DNA of 64,000 bases from Aquamicrobium sp. (GTDB taxonomy: Bacteria; Pseudomonadota; Alphaproteobacteria; Rhizobiales; Rhizobiaceae). Every line of letters begins with the position of its first letter. Position 1 is the first letter of the stretch. Shown one piece after another: positions 8,711 to 18,704 of the stretch. Below the pieces are notes generated by a model. The model saw only the letters and a list, made by a program, of their open reading frames with translations, was not told the DNA's origin and ran no database searches. The DNA lies in assembly GCA_019739225.1 (NCBI GenBank), contig JAHHDT010000006.1, positions 62,001 to 126,000 on the forward strand. The letters are read 5' to 3'. The translations under genes and the position numbers were made by a program.

Positions 8711-8993
8711 TGCCTTCCACGATAGTGATCTCGCCATCGGCGACGGTGACCCGGATCGCCTTTGCCGCCTGATATTCCGGGGAGTTGTAGCAGTCGAGCG
8801 CCGCCTGCATCGAGGGGAACTCGATCACCACGTTGCGCGCGCGGCCGGCTCCCTCCATGGCCTGCGATGCGCCGCCGCGCGCAAGAAAACGCGCCCCGAA
8901 GCGTTCGAATGCGGGCTTGGCGGTCGAAACGTAGTCCTTATAGCGCTCAGGCTCGCGCACATCGACATGGGCAATCCAGTATCCTTTTGGCAT
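8700..8993 (-). CDS. DUF1330 family protein (first of two copies)
   Basis: 97 aa, a small ferredoxin-like alpha-beta protein. DUF1330 hallmarks are KGYWIAHVDV at the start, FLARGG in the middle and ALDCYNSPEYQAAK near the end. The family has no settled function. The ATG at 8991-8993 sits behind GGGAGGATGAA; an upstream start eight codons earlier is less likely. It lies 20 bases after pyrF and overlaps the GNAT gene. A clear paralogue, about half identical by eye, lies at 63591-63881 between hisH and hisA. Confidence 0.88.
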   Translation of the reverse strand: MPKGYWIAHVDVREPERYKDYVSTAKPAFERFGARFLARGGASQAMEGAGRARNVVIEFPSMQAALDCYNSPEYQAAKAIRVTVADGEITIVEGNDG

Positions 8994-9013
8994 TTCATCC
9001 TCCCTGCTTTGGC

Positions 9014-9712
9014 TCATGCTGCCTGCATCTCGGCCACAATGGCCTGCGCAGCCGCACGCCTGTCGGGCGCGGCAACGATCGGACGTGCCACCACGAGGTG
9101 GCTGGCGCCGGCGCGCAGCGCATCCGCCGGCGTCATAACGCGCTTCTGGTCACCGTGAGCGGCACCGGCGGGCCTGATGCCCGGCGTAACGACCGCGAGC
9201 TCCGGACCCACGATTTTGCGAACCGCGGCAGCTTCGGCGGCCGCGCAGACGATGCCGCCCATGCCCGCCGCAAGCGCCTGCTCCGCGCGGCGCAGCACAA
9301 GCGTCTGCGGATCGTATTCATAACCCGCCTCCACAAGATCCTGTTCGTCCATCGAGGTCAGCACCGTGACGCCCAGCAGGCACAGATCCGACCCCTTGGC
9401 AGCGGCGACCGCCGCGCGCATGGCCTTTGGATAGGCATGCAGCGTGAGCATAGTCACGCCCATGCGTACGACGCTCTCGACACCTTCGGCAACGGTATTG
9501 TCGATGTCGAGCAGCTTCATGTCGAGGAAAACGTGCTTGCCGTCGGCGACGAGGTCGCGGGCAAGCTCCAGCCCGCCGGCGAAAGCGAGCCGGTACCCGA
9601 TCTTGTAGAAGGCCGCGACGCCATCGAGTTCCCGCACTACCTTCTCGGCTTCGGCGACGTTCGGCAGGTCGAGCCCCACGATAAGGCGGTCGGTCATGTT
9701 GTCAGATACCAT
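9014..9712 (-). CDS. pyrF: Orotidine 5'-phosphate decarboxylase
   Basis: 232 aa. It makes UMP from OMP, the last step of de novo pyrimidine synthesis. The TIM-barrel active site is seen in IVGLDLPN (first Asp) and [13 protein letters not shown] (the D-x-K-x-x-D catalytic array), with GIRP near the phosphate-binding end. Two starts compete. The ATG at 9710-9712 has GGAGG six bases upstream and overlaps the previous stop, while the ATG at 9695-9697 gives the commoner N-terminus [10 protein letters not shown] but has no ribosome site. I chose the former. It is the third gene of the operon 10873-8156. Confidence 0.94.
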   Translation of the reverse strand: MVSDNMTDRLIVGLDLPNVAEAEKVVRELDGVAAFYKIGYRLAFAGGLELARDLVADGKHVFLDMKLLDIDNTVAEGVESVVRMGVTMLTLHAYPKAMRAAVAAAKGSDLCLLGVTVLTSMDEQDLVEAGYEYDPQTLVLRRAEQALAAGMGGIVCAAAEAAAVRKIVGPELAVVTPGIRPAGAAHGDQKRVMTPADALRAGASHLVVARPIVAAPDRRAAAQAIVAEMQAA

Positions 9713-10286
9713 CGAAATCCTCCATCGGTGTCCAGTCGCAAAGCAGGCCGCCGTCGGCCAGGGTGAATGCAAAGATGTTACCGCCGCCGGGTGGCTGGTC
9801 CCTGTCGCGGGCAATGGCGGCGCCGGTCAGCCGGCATTTGAGCAAGGTGCCCACGCCGCCATGGCCGACGAGCAGAACCGGCTCCGTCGGACCGTGCCCT
9901 TCCAGCGCGGCCTTTACCGCCTGCTCGATGCGGTCGGCTGCATCGACGGCGCGTTCCCAGCCGTTCCAGCTCTTGTCCGGTTCCGCGAAAAACTGATTGG
10001 CAGCGGCCTCGAAGGCCGGCGGCTCCAGAAAGCCGGTCGAAGAGCGGTCGTTTTCGCCCATTCGCGGATCGATCTCGATGGGGACGCGCAGATGCGCGGC
10101 GATCATGGCGGCAGCCTCCACCGCCTTAGTTTCGTCGCTCGACAGAATGCGTTTCACCGTTCGCAGCCAAGGCCTGTCGAGAACCGCTTCGACACGAGCG
10201 CGGCCCAAGCCGGAAAGCCTCCAGAGAGGGACGGGAATTTTTGAATCTATCTCAACCTGGGGATGGGTGAGATAGTAGCCGATCAC
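9702..10286 (-). CDS. Histidine phosphatase family protein with altered RHG motif
   Basis: 194 aa. The second half has the conserved [17 protein letters not shown] with the second catalytic His, and RMGEND and [19 protein letters not shown] in the middle, which match the phosphoglycerate-mutase-like superfamily. The usual N-terminal Arg-His-Gly is replaced: the protein starts [14 protein letters not shown], so the phospho-accepting His is kept but the Arg and Gly are Thr and Pro. Whether it is an active phosphatase is uncertain. The start codon is GTG at 10284-10286, and it overlaps the previous stop as GTGA, so it is coupled to the FMN reductase gene. Confidence 0.82.
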   Translation of the reverse strand: MIGYYLTHPQVEIDSKIPVPLWRLSGLGRARVEAVLDRPWLRTVKRILSSDETKAVEAAAMIAAHLRVPIEIDPRMGENDRSSTGFLEPPAFEAAANQFFAEPDKSWNGWERAVDAADRIEQAVKAALEGHGPTEPVLLVGHGGVGTLLKCRLTGAAIARDRDQPPGGGNIFAFTLADGGLLCDWTPMEDFDGI

Positions 10287-10873
10287 CGGGCCACCCTGTC
10301 CGAGGCCTGCCAGGCGCGCTCGATCAGAGCCGCGCAGACGCGATGCATCGACTTGCGCAGACGCTCCTCGCGGAACGCGCCATCTTCGTCGAAGGCTTCA
10401 TCAGCATTCGGCACCGAACATTGCGGTGCGATCACGTCCATCTGGATGTGCGCCAGCACGGCGCGCAGATGCGCCGCGCTGCGGATACCTGCGAAATGAC
10501 CATCCGACGACGAGCAGATCGCGACCACCTTGCCCGGCAGCGGGCGCAGTGGCCTGCCGTCGTCGGTCTTGACGCGACTGATCCAGTCGATCGCGTTCTT
10601 CAGAAGGGGCGGCATCGAGCCGTTATATTCGGGCGTGGCGATCAGGATGCCGTCATGGGCGGCGAAGAGGCGCGCGAGCCGATAGGCGTTTTCGGGGACG
10701 CCTTTCTCCTTCTCGAGGTCCTGATCCATGATCGGCAGGGGATAGTCGGCAAGCGAGATGCGCGTCACTTCCGCGCCCTGCATCGCCAGTTCCTTCTGCG
10801 CCACGTCCGCCGTCTTGCCGCTATAGGCTCCGGTGCGTATCGAACCGGCGAAGACGAGGATTTTCGGCGTCAT
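10283..10873 (-). CDS. NADPH-dependent FMN reductase / quinone reductase family
   Basis: 196 aa flavodoxin-like protein. FAGSIRTGAYSGKTA is the FMN-phosphate loop and TPEYNGSMPPLLKNAIDWIS the conserved second signature of the NADPH-dependent FMN/chromate/quinone reductase family. It likely reduces quinones or other electrophiles with two electrons. Start ATG at 10871-10873 matches the family start MTPKILVFAGS; ten upstream codons are open but unlike the family. It is the first gene of a minus-strand run of five (with phosphatase, pyrF, DUF1330 and GNAT). Confidence 0.9.
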   Translation of the reverse strand: MTPKILVFAGSIRTGAYSGKTADVAQKELAMQGAEVTRISLADYPLPIMDQDLEKEKGVPENAYRLARLFAAHDGILIATPEYNGSMPPLLKNAIDWISRVKTDDGRPLRPLPGKVVAICSSSDGHFAGIRSAAHLRAVLAHIQMDVIAPQCSVPNADEAFDEDGAFREERLRKSMHRVCAALIERAWQASDRVAR

Positions 10874-10963
10874 GTCGGGGGCGGCCTCCCGTTGGGTCGG
10901 CACCGCATAGTCTGATCCGGCGTCGATGTCAAAGGCAGCGGCAGCCTTGACGGTTGCGCCGCC

Positions 10964-11566
10964 TCAGGAAGCCTTCGGCCTGCTGTACAGCCAGAGCTGG
11001 GTGGGCGGCAGGTTGCGAATGATGAAGTCGAAATGCGCCACCGTGTAGTTGCCCTTGCCCGGAGGCACGGGTGACAGCGGCCCGTAGGTGAGCTGCACGA
11101 TCGGCCGGCCGGCGGGGATGCGATCGAGCAGGCTCTCTACATATGCAATGCGCTGGGCAACGGGGAAATTGAGGAGCGGCACACCCGAAATGACGGAATC
11201 GAATACGGTGTCGCGCTTATCGCCCAGGGTCTTGTCCAGATCGAAGGCGTCGCCCTGGATGACATTCACGCCGGGGTAATTCAGGCGCAGATGCTCGACA
11301 AAGTCCGGCGAATATTCGATCGACCACAGATTTTCGGGCTTCACGCCCGCTTCGAGAATGGCCTTGGTGATGACGCCCGTGCCAGGCCCCAGCTCAAGCA
11401 CAGGCAGTCCGGACTCGGGATTTACGACGGTCGCCATCTTGCGGGCCGTGACGCTGCTCGTGGGCACGATGGAACCCACCGCACGCGGCTTGTCGATCCA
11501 GCCTTTGAAGAAGCGCAGTTCTTCATCGAAGCGGCGCGCAAGCGACCTGCGAGGGGTTTCTGCCAT
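10964..11566 (-). CDS. pmtA: Phosphatidylethanolamine N-methyltransferase, rhizobial type
   Basis: 200 aa. It is a soluble SAM-dependent methyltransferase with motif I LELGPGTGVITKAIL, acidic motif II in LWSIEYSPDF and a motif around NVIQGDAFDL. The short N-terminal helix before AVGSIVPTSS and the C-terminus PPTQLWLYSR match the Sinorhizobium/Agrobacterium PmtA, which methylates PE three times to make phosphatidylcholine at the inner membrane. The ATG follows GGGAGGCGACATCGC. It sits downstream of dnaJ on the same strand, 109 bases away, and probably has its own promoter. A related rRNA-methylase-like assignment is possible but less likely. Confidence 0.82.
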   Translation of the reverse strand: MAETPRRSLARRFDEELRFFKGWIDKPRAVGSIVPTSSVTARKMATVVNPESGLPVLELGPGTGVITKAILEAGVKPENLWSIEYSPDFVEHLRLNYPGVNVIQGDAFDLDKTLGDKRDTVFDSVISGVPLLNFPVAQRIAYVESLLDRIPAGRPIVQLTYGPLSPVPPGKGNYTVAHFDFIIRNLPPTQLWLYSRPKAS

Positions 11567-11675
11567 GCGATGTCGCCTCCCGGGTAGGAAATGTCGCTTA
11601 CTAAACTAAAGTGGCGTTTTTACGTTGCAAGCGGGCCTGCAAATTTTACCCTGAAATCAAGGCGCGCCAAAACCG

Positions 11676-12803
11676 CTACGCCTTGTCGCCAAACGATTCG
11701 AAGAAGTCCTTCATGCGGGTGAAAAAGCCCGTCGATTGCGGGTTGTTCTCCTGCGAGGAAATCTTCTCGAATTCCTCCAGCAATTCCCTCTGACGTTTCG
11801 TCAGGTTCTGCGGCGTCTCGATTGCCACCTGAATGTAGAGATCGCCGATCGTCGGCTGCCGCAGGATTGGCATGCCCTTGCCGCGCAGGCGGAACTGCTT
11901 GCCGTTCTGCGTGCCTTCCGGAACCTTCACCCTGGTCTGCGTGCCATCAAGCGTGGCCACCTCGAACGAGCCGCCGAGCGCGGCGGTGGTCATGGAGATC
12001 GGCGCCTTGCAGAAGAGATCGGCGCCGTCGCGTTGGAAGAATTCGTGCGGCTTCACCGACAGGAATATGTAGAGATCGCCCGATGGACCCCCGCGCAAGC
12101 CCGCTTCGCCTTCGCCCGCGAGCCTGATGCGGGTGCCGTCTTCGATGCCTGCTGGAATGTTGACCGAGAGCGAGCGCTCCTCGGTGACCCGGCCCTGGCC
12201 AGCGCATTTCGGGCACGGATCCTCAATGGTCTGGCCGCGGCCCTGGCATTGCGGGCATGTACGCTCGATCGAGAAGAAGCCCTGCGAGGCACGAACACGG
12301 CCTGAGCCCTGGCACATCGAGCAGGTCACCGGCTGGGTGCCCGGCTTCGCGCCGCTTCCCGTGCACTCGTCGCAGACCACGGAAGCCGGCACGTGAATCT
12401 GGGCGGTCTTTCCGTTGAAAGCCTCTTCGAGCGTGATTTCCATGTTGTAGCGCAGGTCGGCGCCACGCTCGCGGCCGCCGGAGGAACGCCGCTGGCGACC
12501 CATCATGTCGCCGAAGATGTCCTCGAAGATGTCAGCGAAGCCGCCGGCGCCAAAGCCCTGCGCGCCACCCATTCCACCATTTTCGAAGGCGGCGTGGCCA
12601 AAACGGTCATAGGCGGCCCGCTTTTGCGGGTCCTTGAGCGTTTCGTAGGCCTCGTTGATTTCCTTGAACTTCTGCTCGCAGGCGGAATCGCCGGGATTGC
12701 GGTCGGGATGGAACTGCATGGCGAGCTTGCGGAACGCGCTCTTGAGTTCCTTTTCGTCCGCCCCCTTCTGCACCCCGAGCGTTTCGTAGAAATCAGCCTT
12801 CAT
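11676..12803 (-). CDS. dnaJ: Chaperone protein DnaJ
   Basis: 375 aa, standard length. The J domain covers residues 1-70 with HPD at 32-34, followed by a Gly/Phe-rich region ([20 protein letters not shown]), four zinc-finger repeats ([32 protein letters not shown]) and two C-terminal substrate domains. It delivers unfolded proteins to DnaK and stimulates its ATPase. It lies downstream of dnaK with a 215-base gap that contains the dnaK terminator, so its transcription either reads through or starts separately. Confidence 0.97.
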   Translation of the reverse strand: MKADFYETLGVQKGADEKELKSAFRKLAMQFHPDRNPGDSACEQKFKEINEAYETLKDPQKRAAYDRFGHAAFENGGMGGAQGFGAGGFADIFEDIFGDMMGRQRRSSGGRERGADLRYNMEITLEEAFNGKTAQIHVPASVVCDECTGSGAKPGTQPVTCSMCQGSGRVRASQGFFSIERTCPQCQGRGQTIEDPCPKCAGQGRVTEERSLSVNIPAGIEDGTRIRLAGEGEAGLRGGPSGDLYIFLSVKPHEFFQRDGADLFCKAPISMTTAALGGSFEVATLDGTQTRVKVPEGTQNGKQFRLRGKGMPILRQPTIGDLYIQVAIETPQNLTKRQRELLEEFEKISSQENNPQSTGFFTRMKDFFESFGDKA

Positions 12804-12974
12804 CGTCTTTCCTGGGCGGTTGGCCGCCTTGGTTCAAGCGTCGGCGCAGGGTCTATGTCTGCGCCTTCACGCGGCTGGACATCGATTTAATGAGCCTTGG
12901 CCGCTTTTGCCATAGTCCGCGCTTTAAGGATCGGCTTTGGCGACTTCGGGAGGGTGGCTCCCGTCCGTACACGG

Positions 12975-12999
12975 AAAAACCCGGCGCAAGGCCGGGTTT
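12975..12999 (-). terminator. Terminator after dnaK
   Basis: On the minus strand AAACCCGGC, a five-base loop (CTTGC) and GCCGGGTTTTT form a 9-bp stem with a T run, 20 bases after the dnaK stop. It would attenuate read-through into dnaJ, a usual way of keeping DnaJ below DnaK. Confidence 0.8.
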
Positions 13000-13018
13000 C
13001 CGTCGTTCTTCAGGCCGT

Positions 13019-14935
<1,917 letters not shown>

Positions 14936-15055
14936 GTTCATTCTCTCCGTCTAGCAGGTCGTCCTGGACCCTATGAGGCGTTCCGGGGGACGGCCCCTTA
15001 CACTCTGGATTTTCGCGGAACCGCCATGTTCGACGTCCCCGCGACGTTGCGGCGT

Positions 15056-15084
15056 ATATAAGAAGCACCGATTTGACACGCAAG
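15056..15084 (-). promoter_or_regulatory. Candidate heat-shock (RpoH) promoter of dnaK
   Basis: On the minus strand CTTGCG, a 17-base spacer, then TTATAT, about 120 bases before the dnaK start. This resembles the rhizobial RpoH consensus CTTG-N17/18-CTATAT. Housekeeping sigma could also use it. Position and match are the only evidence. Confidence 0.45.
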
Positions 15085-15193
15085 TCGCTGTTGCAGGCGA
15101 TTTCGCCGGAAAGGGCGTCGCACAGCCTCTTTTGGATACAACTCAACACTCCCTTAATACCGTGGACCCATGATGGGGTGGTCGGGGGAAACC

Positions 15194-16564
15194 ATGGGCG
15201 ACGATCTACAAACTGGTGCGCATGCGGGAATCCGCCTTTCCGAGCTTGTCGGCGCGCTCAGCTATGCGCTCGACATCAGCGAGGGCCATCCGACGGGCCA
15301 CTGCGTGAGAGCCTGCTGGCTGGGTTTTCACGCGGGCAGGGAGCTTGGTCTTTCCGCACCGGAGCTTTCGGACCTCTATTACACGATCCTGCTCAAGGAT
15401 GTCGGCTGCAGCAGCAATGCGGCGCGAATATGCCAGCTCTACCTGGCCGATGACATCGCGCTGAAGCAGGATTTCCATCTGGTCAAGGACAGCATGCCGC
15501 ATATCCTGGGCTTCGTGCTGTCGCGCACCGGCATGAAGGCAAAGTTGGCGGAGCGCTTTCGCGCCCTGCTCAACATAGCGATGCACGGCGGGACCATCGT
15601 CAACGAGCTGTTCCAGACACGCTGCCAGACGGGCGCCGAGATCGTGCGGCAGATGCGCTTTCCCGAATCGGTTGCGCGCGGCGTGCACGAGCTGGACGAG
15701 CATTGGAACGGTGCGGGCAATCCCATGGGGCTCGAAGCCGAGGCCATTTCCATACATGCGCGCATCGCGCTCGCCGCGCAGATCGCCGACGTTTTCCATG
15801 CGAGCGCCGGGAGCGAGCGGGCCATTGCTGAGCTGCGAGCGCGATCGGGCGCGTGGTTTGACCCGAAGGTCGTCGAGGCGTTCGAGCGTGCGGCGCAGAT
15901 GCCCCATTTCTGGACCATGCTCGATTCGCCGGAACTTCAACTGGCGGTGGCGGATCTGATAGAAGGCGACGTGCAGCAGCCTGTCGACGATGATTATCTC
16001 GACGACATCGCAGCCGCCTTCGCGAAGGTGATCGACGCAAAGTCTCCCTTCACCAGCGGCCACAGCGAGCGCGTCGCGCTCTTCACCGACATGATCGCTG
16101 AGGAGCTCGGATACTCCGACGACAGCAGGCGCCGCCTGAAACGGGCGGCGCTGCTGCACGACATCGGCAAGCTCGGCGTTTCCAACCAGATACTGGACAA
16201 GGCCGGAAAGCTGGATGAGGCGGAATGGGCGTCTGTCAGAAACCATCCCGTTCTGGGGGAAAAGATCCTTCGGCGGATCGGTATCTTCAGTGAACTTTCC
16301 CGGATCGCCGGCGCGCATCACGAGCGTCTTGACGGAAAGGGCTATCCGCGCGGATTGCATGCCGATGCGATCGACATGGACACCCGCATCGTCACGACCG
16401 CCGACATCTTCGATGCATTGACCGCCGAGCGGCCCTACCGGGCGGCGCTGCCCGTCTCGGAAGCCTTCGCAATCATGGAGCGCGACGTTGGCACCGCTGT
16501 CGATCCGGGCTGCCTCGCCGCCCTGCGCCGCGCCATGACGACTGTGGAGGCGGCTGCGGCCTGA
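15194..16564 (+). CDS. Tandem HD-GYP protein, putative cyclic-di-GMP phosphodiesterase
   Basis: 456 aa. The C-terminal half is a complete HD-GYP domain: GHSERVALFT, LLHDIGKLGVSN, NHPVLGEKIL, HHERLDGKGYPRG and TTADIFDALTAERPYR. These are the metal ligands and GYP motif of phosphodiesterases that degrade cyclic di-GMP. The N-terminal half looks like a second, decayed copy: GHPTGHCVRACWLG, then LLKDVGCS where HD would stand, and HELDEHWNGAGNPMG where HHERxDGxGYP would stand. So one half is probably catalytic and the other regulatory. The ATG at 15194 follows GGGGGAAACC; an ATG eight codons upstream is possible. It is divergent from dnaK. Confidence 0.88.
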   Translation: MGDDLQTGAHAGIRLSELVGALSYALDISEGHPTGHCVRACWLGFHAGRELGLSAPELSDLYYTILLKDVGCSSNAARICQLYLADDIALKQDFHLVKDSMPHILGFVLSRTGMKAKLAERFRALLNIAMHGGTIVNELFQTRCQTGAEIVRQMRFPESVARGVHELDEHWNGAGNPMGLEAEAISIHARIALAAQIADVFHASAGSERAIAELRARSGAWFDPKVVEAFERAAQMPHFWTMLDSPELQLAVADLIEGDVQQPVDDDYLDDIAAAFAKVIDAKSPFTSGHSERVALFTDMIAEELGYSDDSRRRLKRAALLHDIGKLGVSNQILDKAGKLDEAEWASVRNHPVLGEKILRRIGIFSELSRIAGAHHERLDGKGYPRGLHADAIDMDTRIVTTADIFDALTAERPYRAALPVSEAFAIMERDVGTAVDPGCLAALRRAMTTVEAAAA

Positions 16565-16691
16565 CGCTCCAAGCCCAGGCTTTGGCCGCCCTCTAGCGCT
16601 CTGCCGCCAGTAAACATGGTCTACCGATGCTTGCGCGGCTGGCTGCAAACTGCCATCAACACCTCCCAATCTGAAAGGATCTGGTAGCAGG

Positions 16692-17048
16692 ATGAAGGAC
16701 AGCGGGCGCTTTTTCATCGTGGCCGGCGGTCTTGCCGGGGCGGCAGGTGTCGCCCTTTCGGCAGTCGCGGCCCATGCCGGCGGCGGCAATGTCGGCACCG
16801 CCGCCTCGTTCCTGCTTGCCCATGCGCCCGCCTTGCTGGCGATCGGCCTGATCGGCGGCAACCGCGTGCTGAAAGGTGGCGGGGCTATCCTGCTCCTCGG
16901 GTTGCTGCTCTTCTGTGGTGATCTTCTCGCGCGTCACTACGCCGGGTCGAGGCTGTTCCCGATGGCCGCGCCCGCCGGGGGGACGCTGCTGATCGCCGGC
17001 TGGCTTGGCGTCGCTGCCTCGGCACTCGCTGGCAGCTCCAGACGCTAG
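16692..17048 (+). CDS. DUF423 family small membrane protein
   Basis: 118 aa with four hydrophobic helices and the family pattern [20 protein letters not shown] near the N-terminus, which corresponds to the conserved GxxGVxxGAFGAH region, and [10 protein letters not shown] later. Members (E. coli YgdD) are inner-membrane proteins of unknown function. ATG at 16692 follows AAAGGATCTGGTAGCAGG. Its TAG stop shares a palindromic CTAG with the stop of the convergent oxidoreductase gene. Confidence 0.8.
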   Translation: MKDSGRFFIVAGGLAGAAGVALSAVAAHAGGGNVGTAASFLLAHAPALLAIGLIGGNRVLKGGGAILLLGLLLFCGDLLARHYAGSRLFPMAAPAGGTLLIAGWLGVAASALAGSSRR

Positions 17049-18034
17049 ACCGGCTCCCAGCCGTCCTTTTCACCCGCGCGATAGATCGCGTCGATCAGCT
17101 TCTGGTTCTTCACCGAATCCTCGAGCGTGAAGACCGGCGCGTCCTCGCCACGGGCGGCGCGGGCGAAATTCTGCGCCTGCAACCGGTATTGCTGCGTGCC
17201 GGGAAAGCGGAACACCTGCGCTTGCGCGTGGTCGCGGTCGTGCAGGGTGACACGGTGGTGGTCGTAGCCGCCGGCATTGAACGGGGCTGCAACTTCGATG
17301 AACCCCGCATCGCCGTGGAACACCATCGACTGCCGCGCCGCAAGCTGGGTGGCGACGTAAAAGGACAATTCGAAAGTGCCGAAATCGGCGCGCATGCTGG
17401 CGTAGATGTCGGTGCCGAAGGTGGGATCGCGCTCGACGCTCGCCTGAACACGTATCGGCTCCGCGCCGGTCACGAAACGGGTAGTGACGGTCGGGTAGAC
17501 ACCGATGTCGGGCAATGCGCCGCCGCCAAGCTCGGGCTGGTTGCGCATGTTGTGCGGGTCGACATTGTGATAGGCGAACGCCCCCTGCACGTGGCGCAGC
17601 CGGCCGATGGCCCCGCCGCGCACCAACTCGCGCACCTTCAGCCACTGCGGATGGTGCGTGACCATGAAGGCTTCCGAGATCAGCACGCCGTTGCGGTCGC
17701 GCGCCTCTATCACCGCCTGGATGTCGCCCGCCTTCAGCGCCAGCGGCTTCTCGACAAGCACATGCTTGCCGGTATCGGCCGCCCTGATCGCCCATTCGAC
17801 ATGCTGCGAGGTCGGCAGCGGGATGTAGACGCCATCGATCGTGTCAGAAGCCAGCATCTCTTCGTAGGAGCCGAAGGCATGGGGCGCGCCGAAGCGACGC
17901 GCCGCGGCGCGTGCGCGCTCTACATCACGGCTTGCGATCGCCGAAAGCACGCCGTTGTCAGCCTCGACGATCGCAGGAATCACCTGCTCGCGGGCGATCT
18001 TTGCAGTGGAGAGAACCCCCCAACGGAACATCAT
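17045..18034 (-). CDS. Gfo/Idh/MocA family NAD(P)-dependent oxidoreductase
   Basis: 329 aa. The N-terminal Rossmann fold starts [19 protein letters not shown] (a G-x-x-x-x-x-I variant), followed by [10 protein letters not shown] and the conserved [14 protein letters not shown], where the Lys of EKP is catalytic. The C-terminal alpha/beta domain holds [14 protein letters not shown]. The family oxidises or reduces sugars, inositols or similar substrates; this one resembles the xylose/dihydrodiol dehydrogenase-like branch, but the substrate cannot be assigned. SD AGGAG precedes two adjacent ATGs (18032-18034 and 18029-18031). It stands alone. Confidence 0.88.
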   Translation of the reverse strand: MMFRWGVLSTAKIAREQVIPAIVEADNGVLSAIASRDVERARAAARRFGAPHAFGSYEEMLASDTIDGVYIPLPTSQHVEWAIRAADTGKHVLVEKPLALKAGDIQAVIEARDRNGVLISEAFMVTHHPQWLKVRELVRGGAIGRLRHVQGAFAYHNVDPHNMRNQPELGGGALPDIGVYPTVTTRFVTGAEPIRVQASVERDPTFGTDIYASMRADFGTFELSFYVATQLAARQSMVFHGDAGFIEVAAPFNAGGYDHHRVTLHDRDHAQAQVFRFPGTQQYRLQAQNFARAARGEDAPVFTLEDSVKNQKLIDAIYRAGEKDGWEPV

Positions 18035-18094
18035 TGCGTCTCCTGAACGGTTTTTGAGGAGGCTAGTCGGCGGGGAGGTAAAAGGAAAGCGCGG

Positions 18095-18697
18095 CTACCA
18101 GGGTTCGACAGTTACCTCTGGCCAGGTCGTCACGGCGCGAAGACCCTTCGCCTGGTGCGTCGTGCGGTTGTCGAGTACGCGATTGGGAGTGAGGCGAAAG
18201 GAAAAAATATCGTCAAGTCCGAAAGGCGCTGTCAGTTGGAGCTGGTCATCGTCCAGCAGCCGGACTCCAACCGCGTGTGTCTTCGATGCGAAATGTGCGA
18301 CCGAATGCTCTGAACTCAGATATTGGGGGCAGGCTCGCCCGAATTTCGCCGGCGCCCACAGATGCACGCGCGCCTGATTGCGAATCTCGACCGGCAATGT
18401 CAGGTGCGCAAAGGTTGGCGCAGCGCGCGCGATCACCGCATCCTCCCCCTCGTAGGAGAGATCGTCGCCATCGAAATAGAAGAGATCAATGTCCTTCGTA
18501 CCGTAGCCCGGCGGACGCCCGGTCAGCGCATTCCAGACGGCGTTATAGAGCACGCCGGAAACGACCAGCCAGTCCGGCAAGGCCAGATCGCGCGCGGCAA
18601 CAAGCGCCGCGCGCACATTTCGATCGGCCCAGATAATATCGAGGAAAAGGCGCTTCTGCTCCGCGTCAGGCAAGTCAGCGTAACGCAGATGCTTCAT
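18095..18697 (-). CDS. Nucleotidyltransferase family protein (PF06042-like)
   Basis: 200 aa. VVSGVLYNAVWNALTGRPPG followed by GTKDIDLFYFD carries a G-S/x...D-x-D-type active site like the NTP_transf_6 (formerly DUF925) family; the acidic pair is KDIDLFYFD. Family members are uncharacterised nucleotidyltransferases. The Met at 18695-18697 starts just eight bases after the pheT stop, and this gene is on the same strand, so it may be read from the pheST transcript. A short upstream extension inside pheT is open but I see no reason to use it. Confidence 0.8.
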   Translation of the reverse strand: MKHLRYADLPDAEQKRLFLDIIWADRNVRAALVAARDLALPDWLVVSGVLYNAVWNALTGRPPGYGTKDIDLFYFDGDDLSYEGEDAVIARAAPTFAHLTLPVEIRNQARVHLWAPAKFGRACPQYLSSEHSVAHFASKTHAVGVRLLDDDQLQLTAPFGLDDIFSFRLTPNRVLDNRTTHQAKGLRAVTTWPEVTVEPW

Positions 18698-18704
18698 CGC
18701 GCTC

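Noticed and set aside
15060-15110. Plus-strand TTGACA as a promoter of the HD-GYP gene
   Set aside because: TTGACA is present near 15072 but there is no good -10 at the right spacing.
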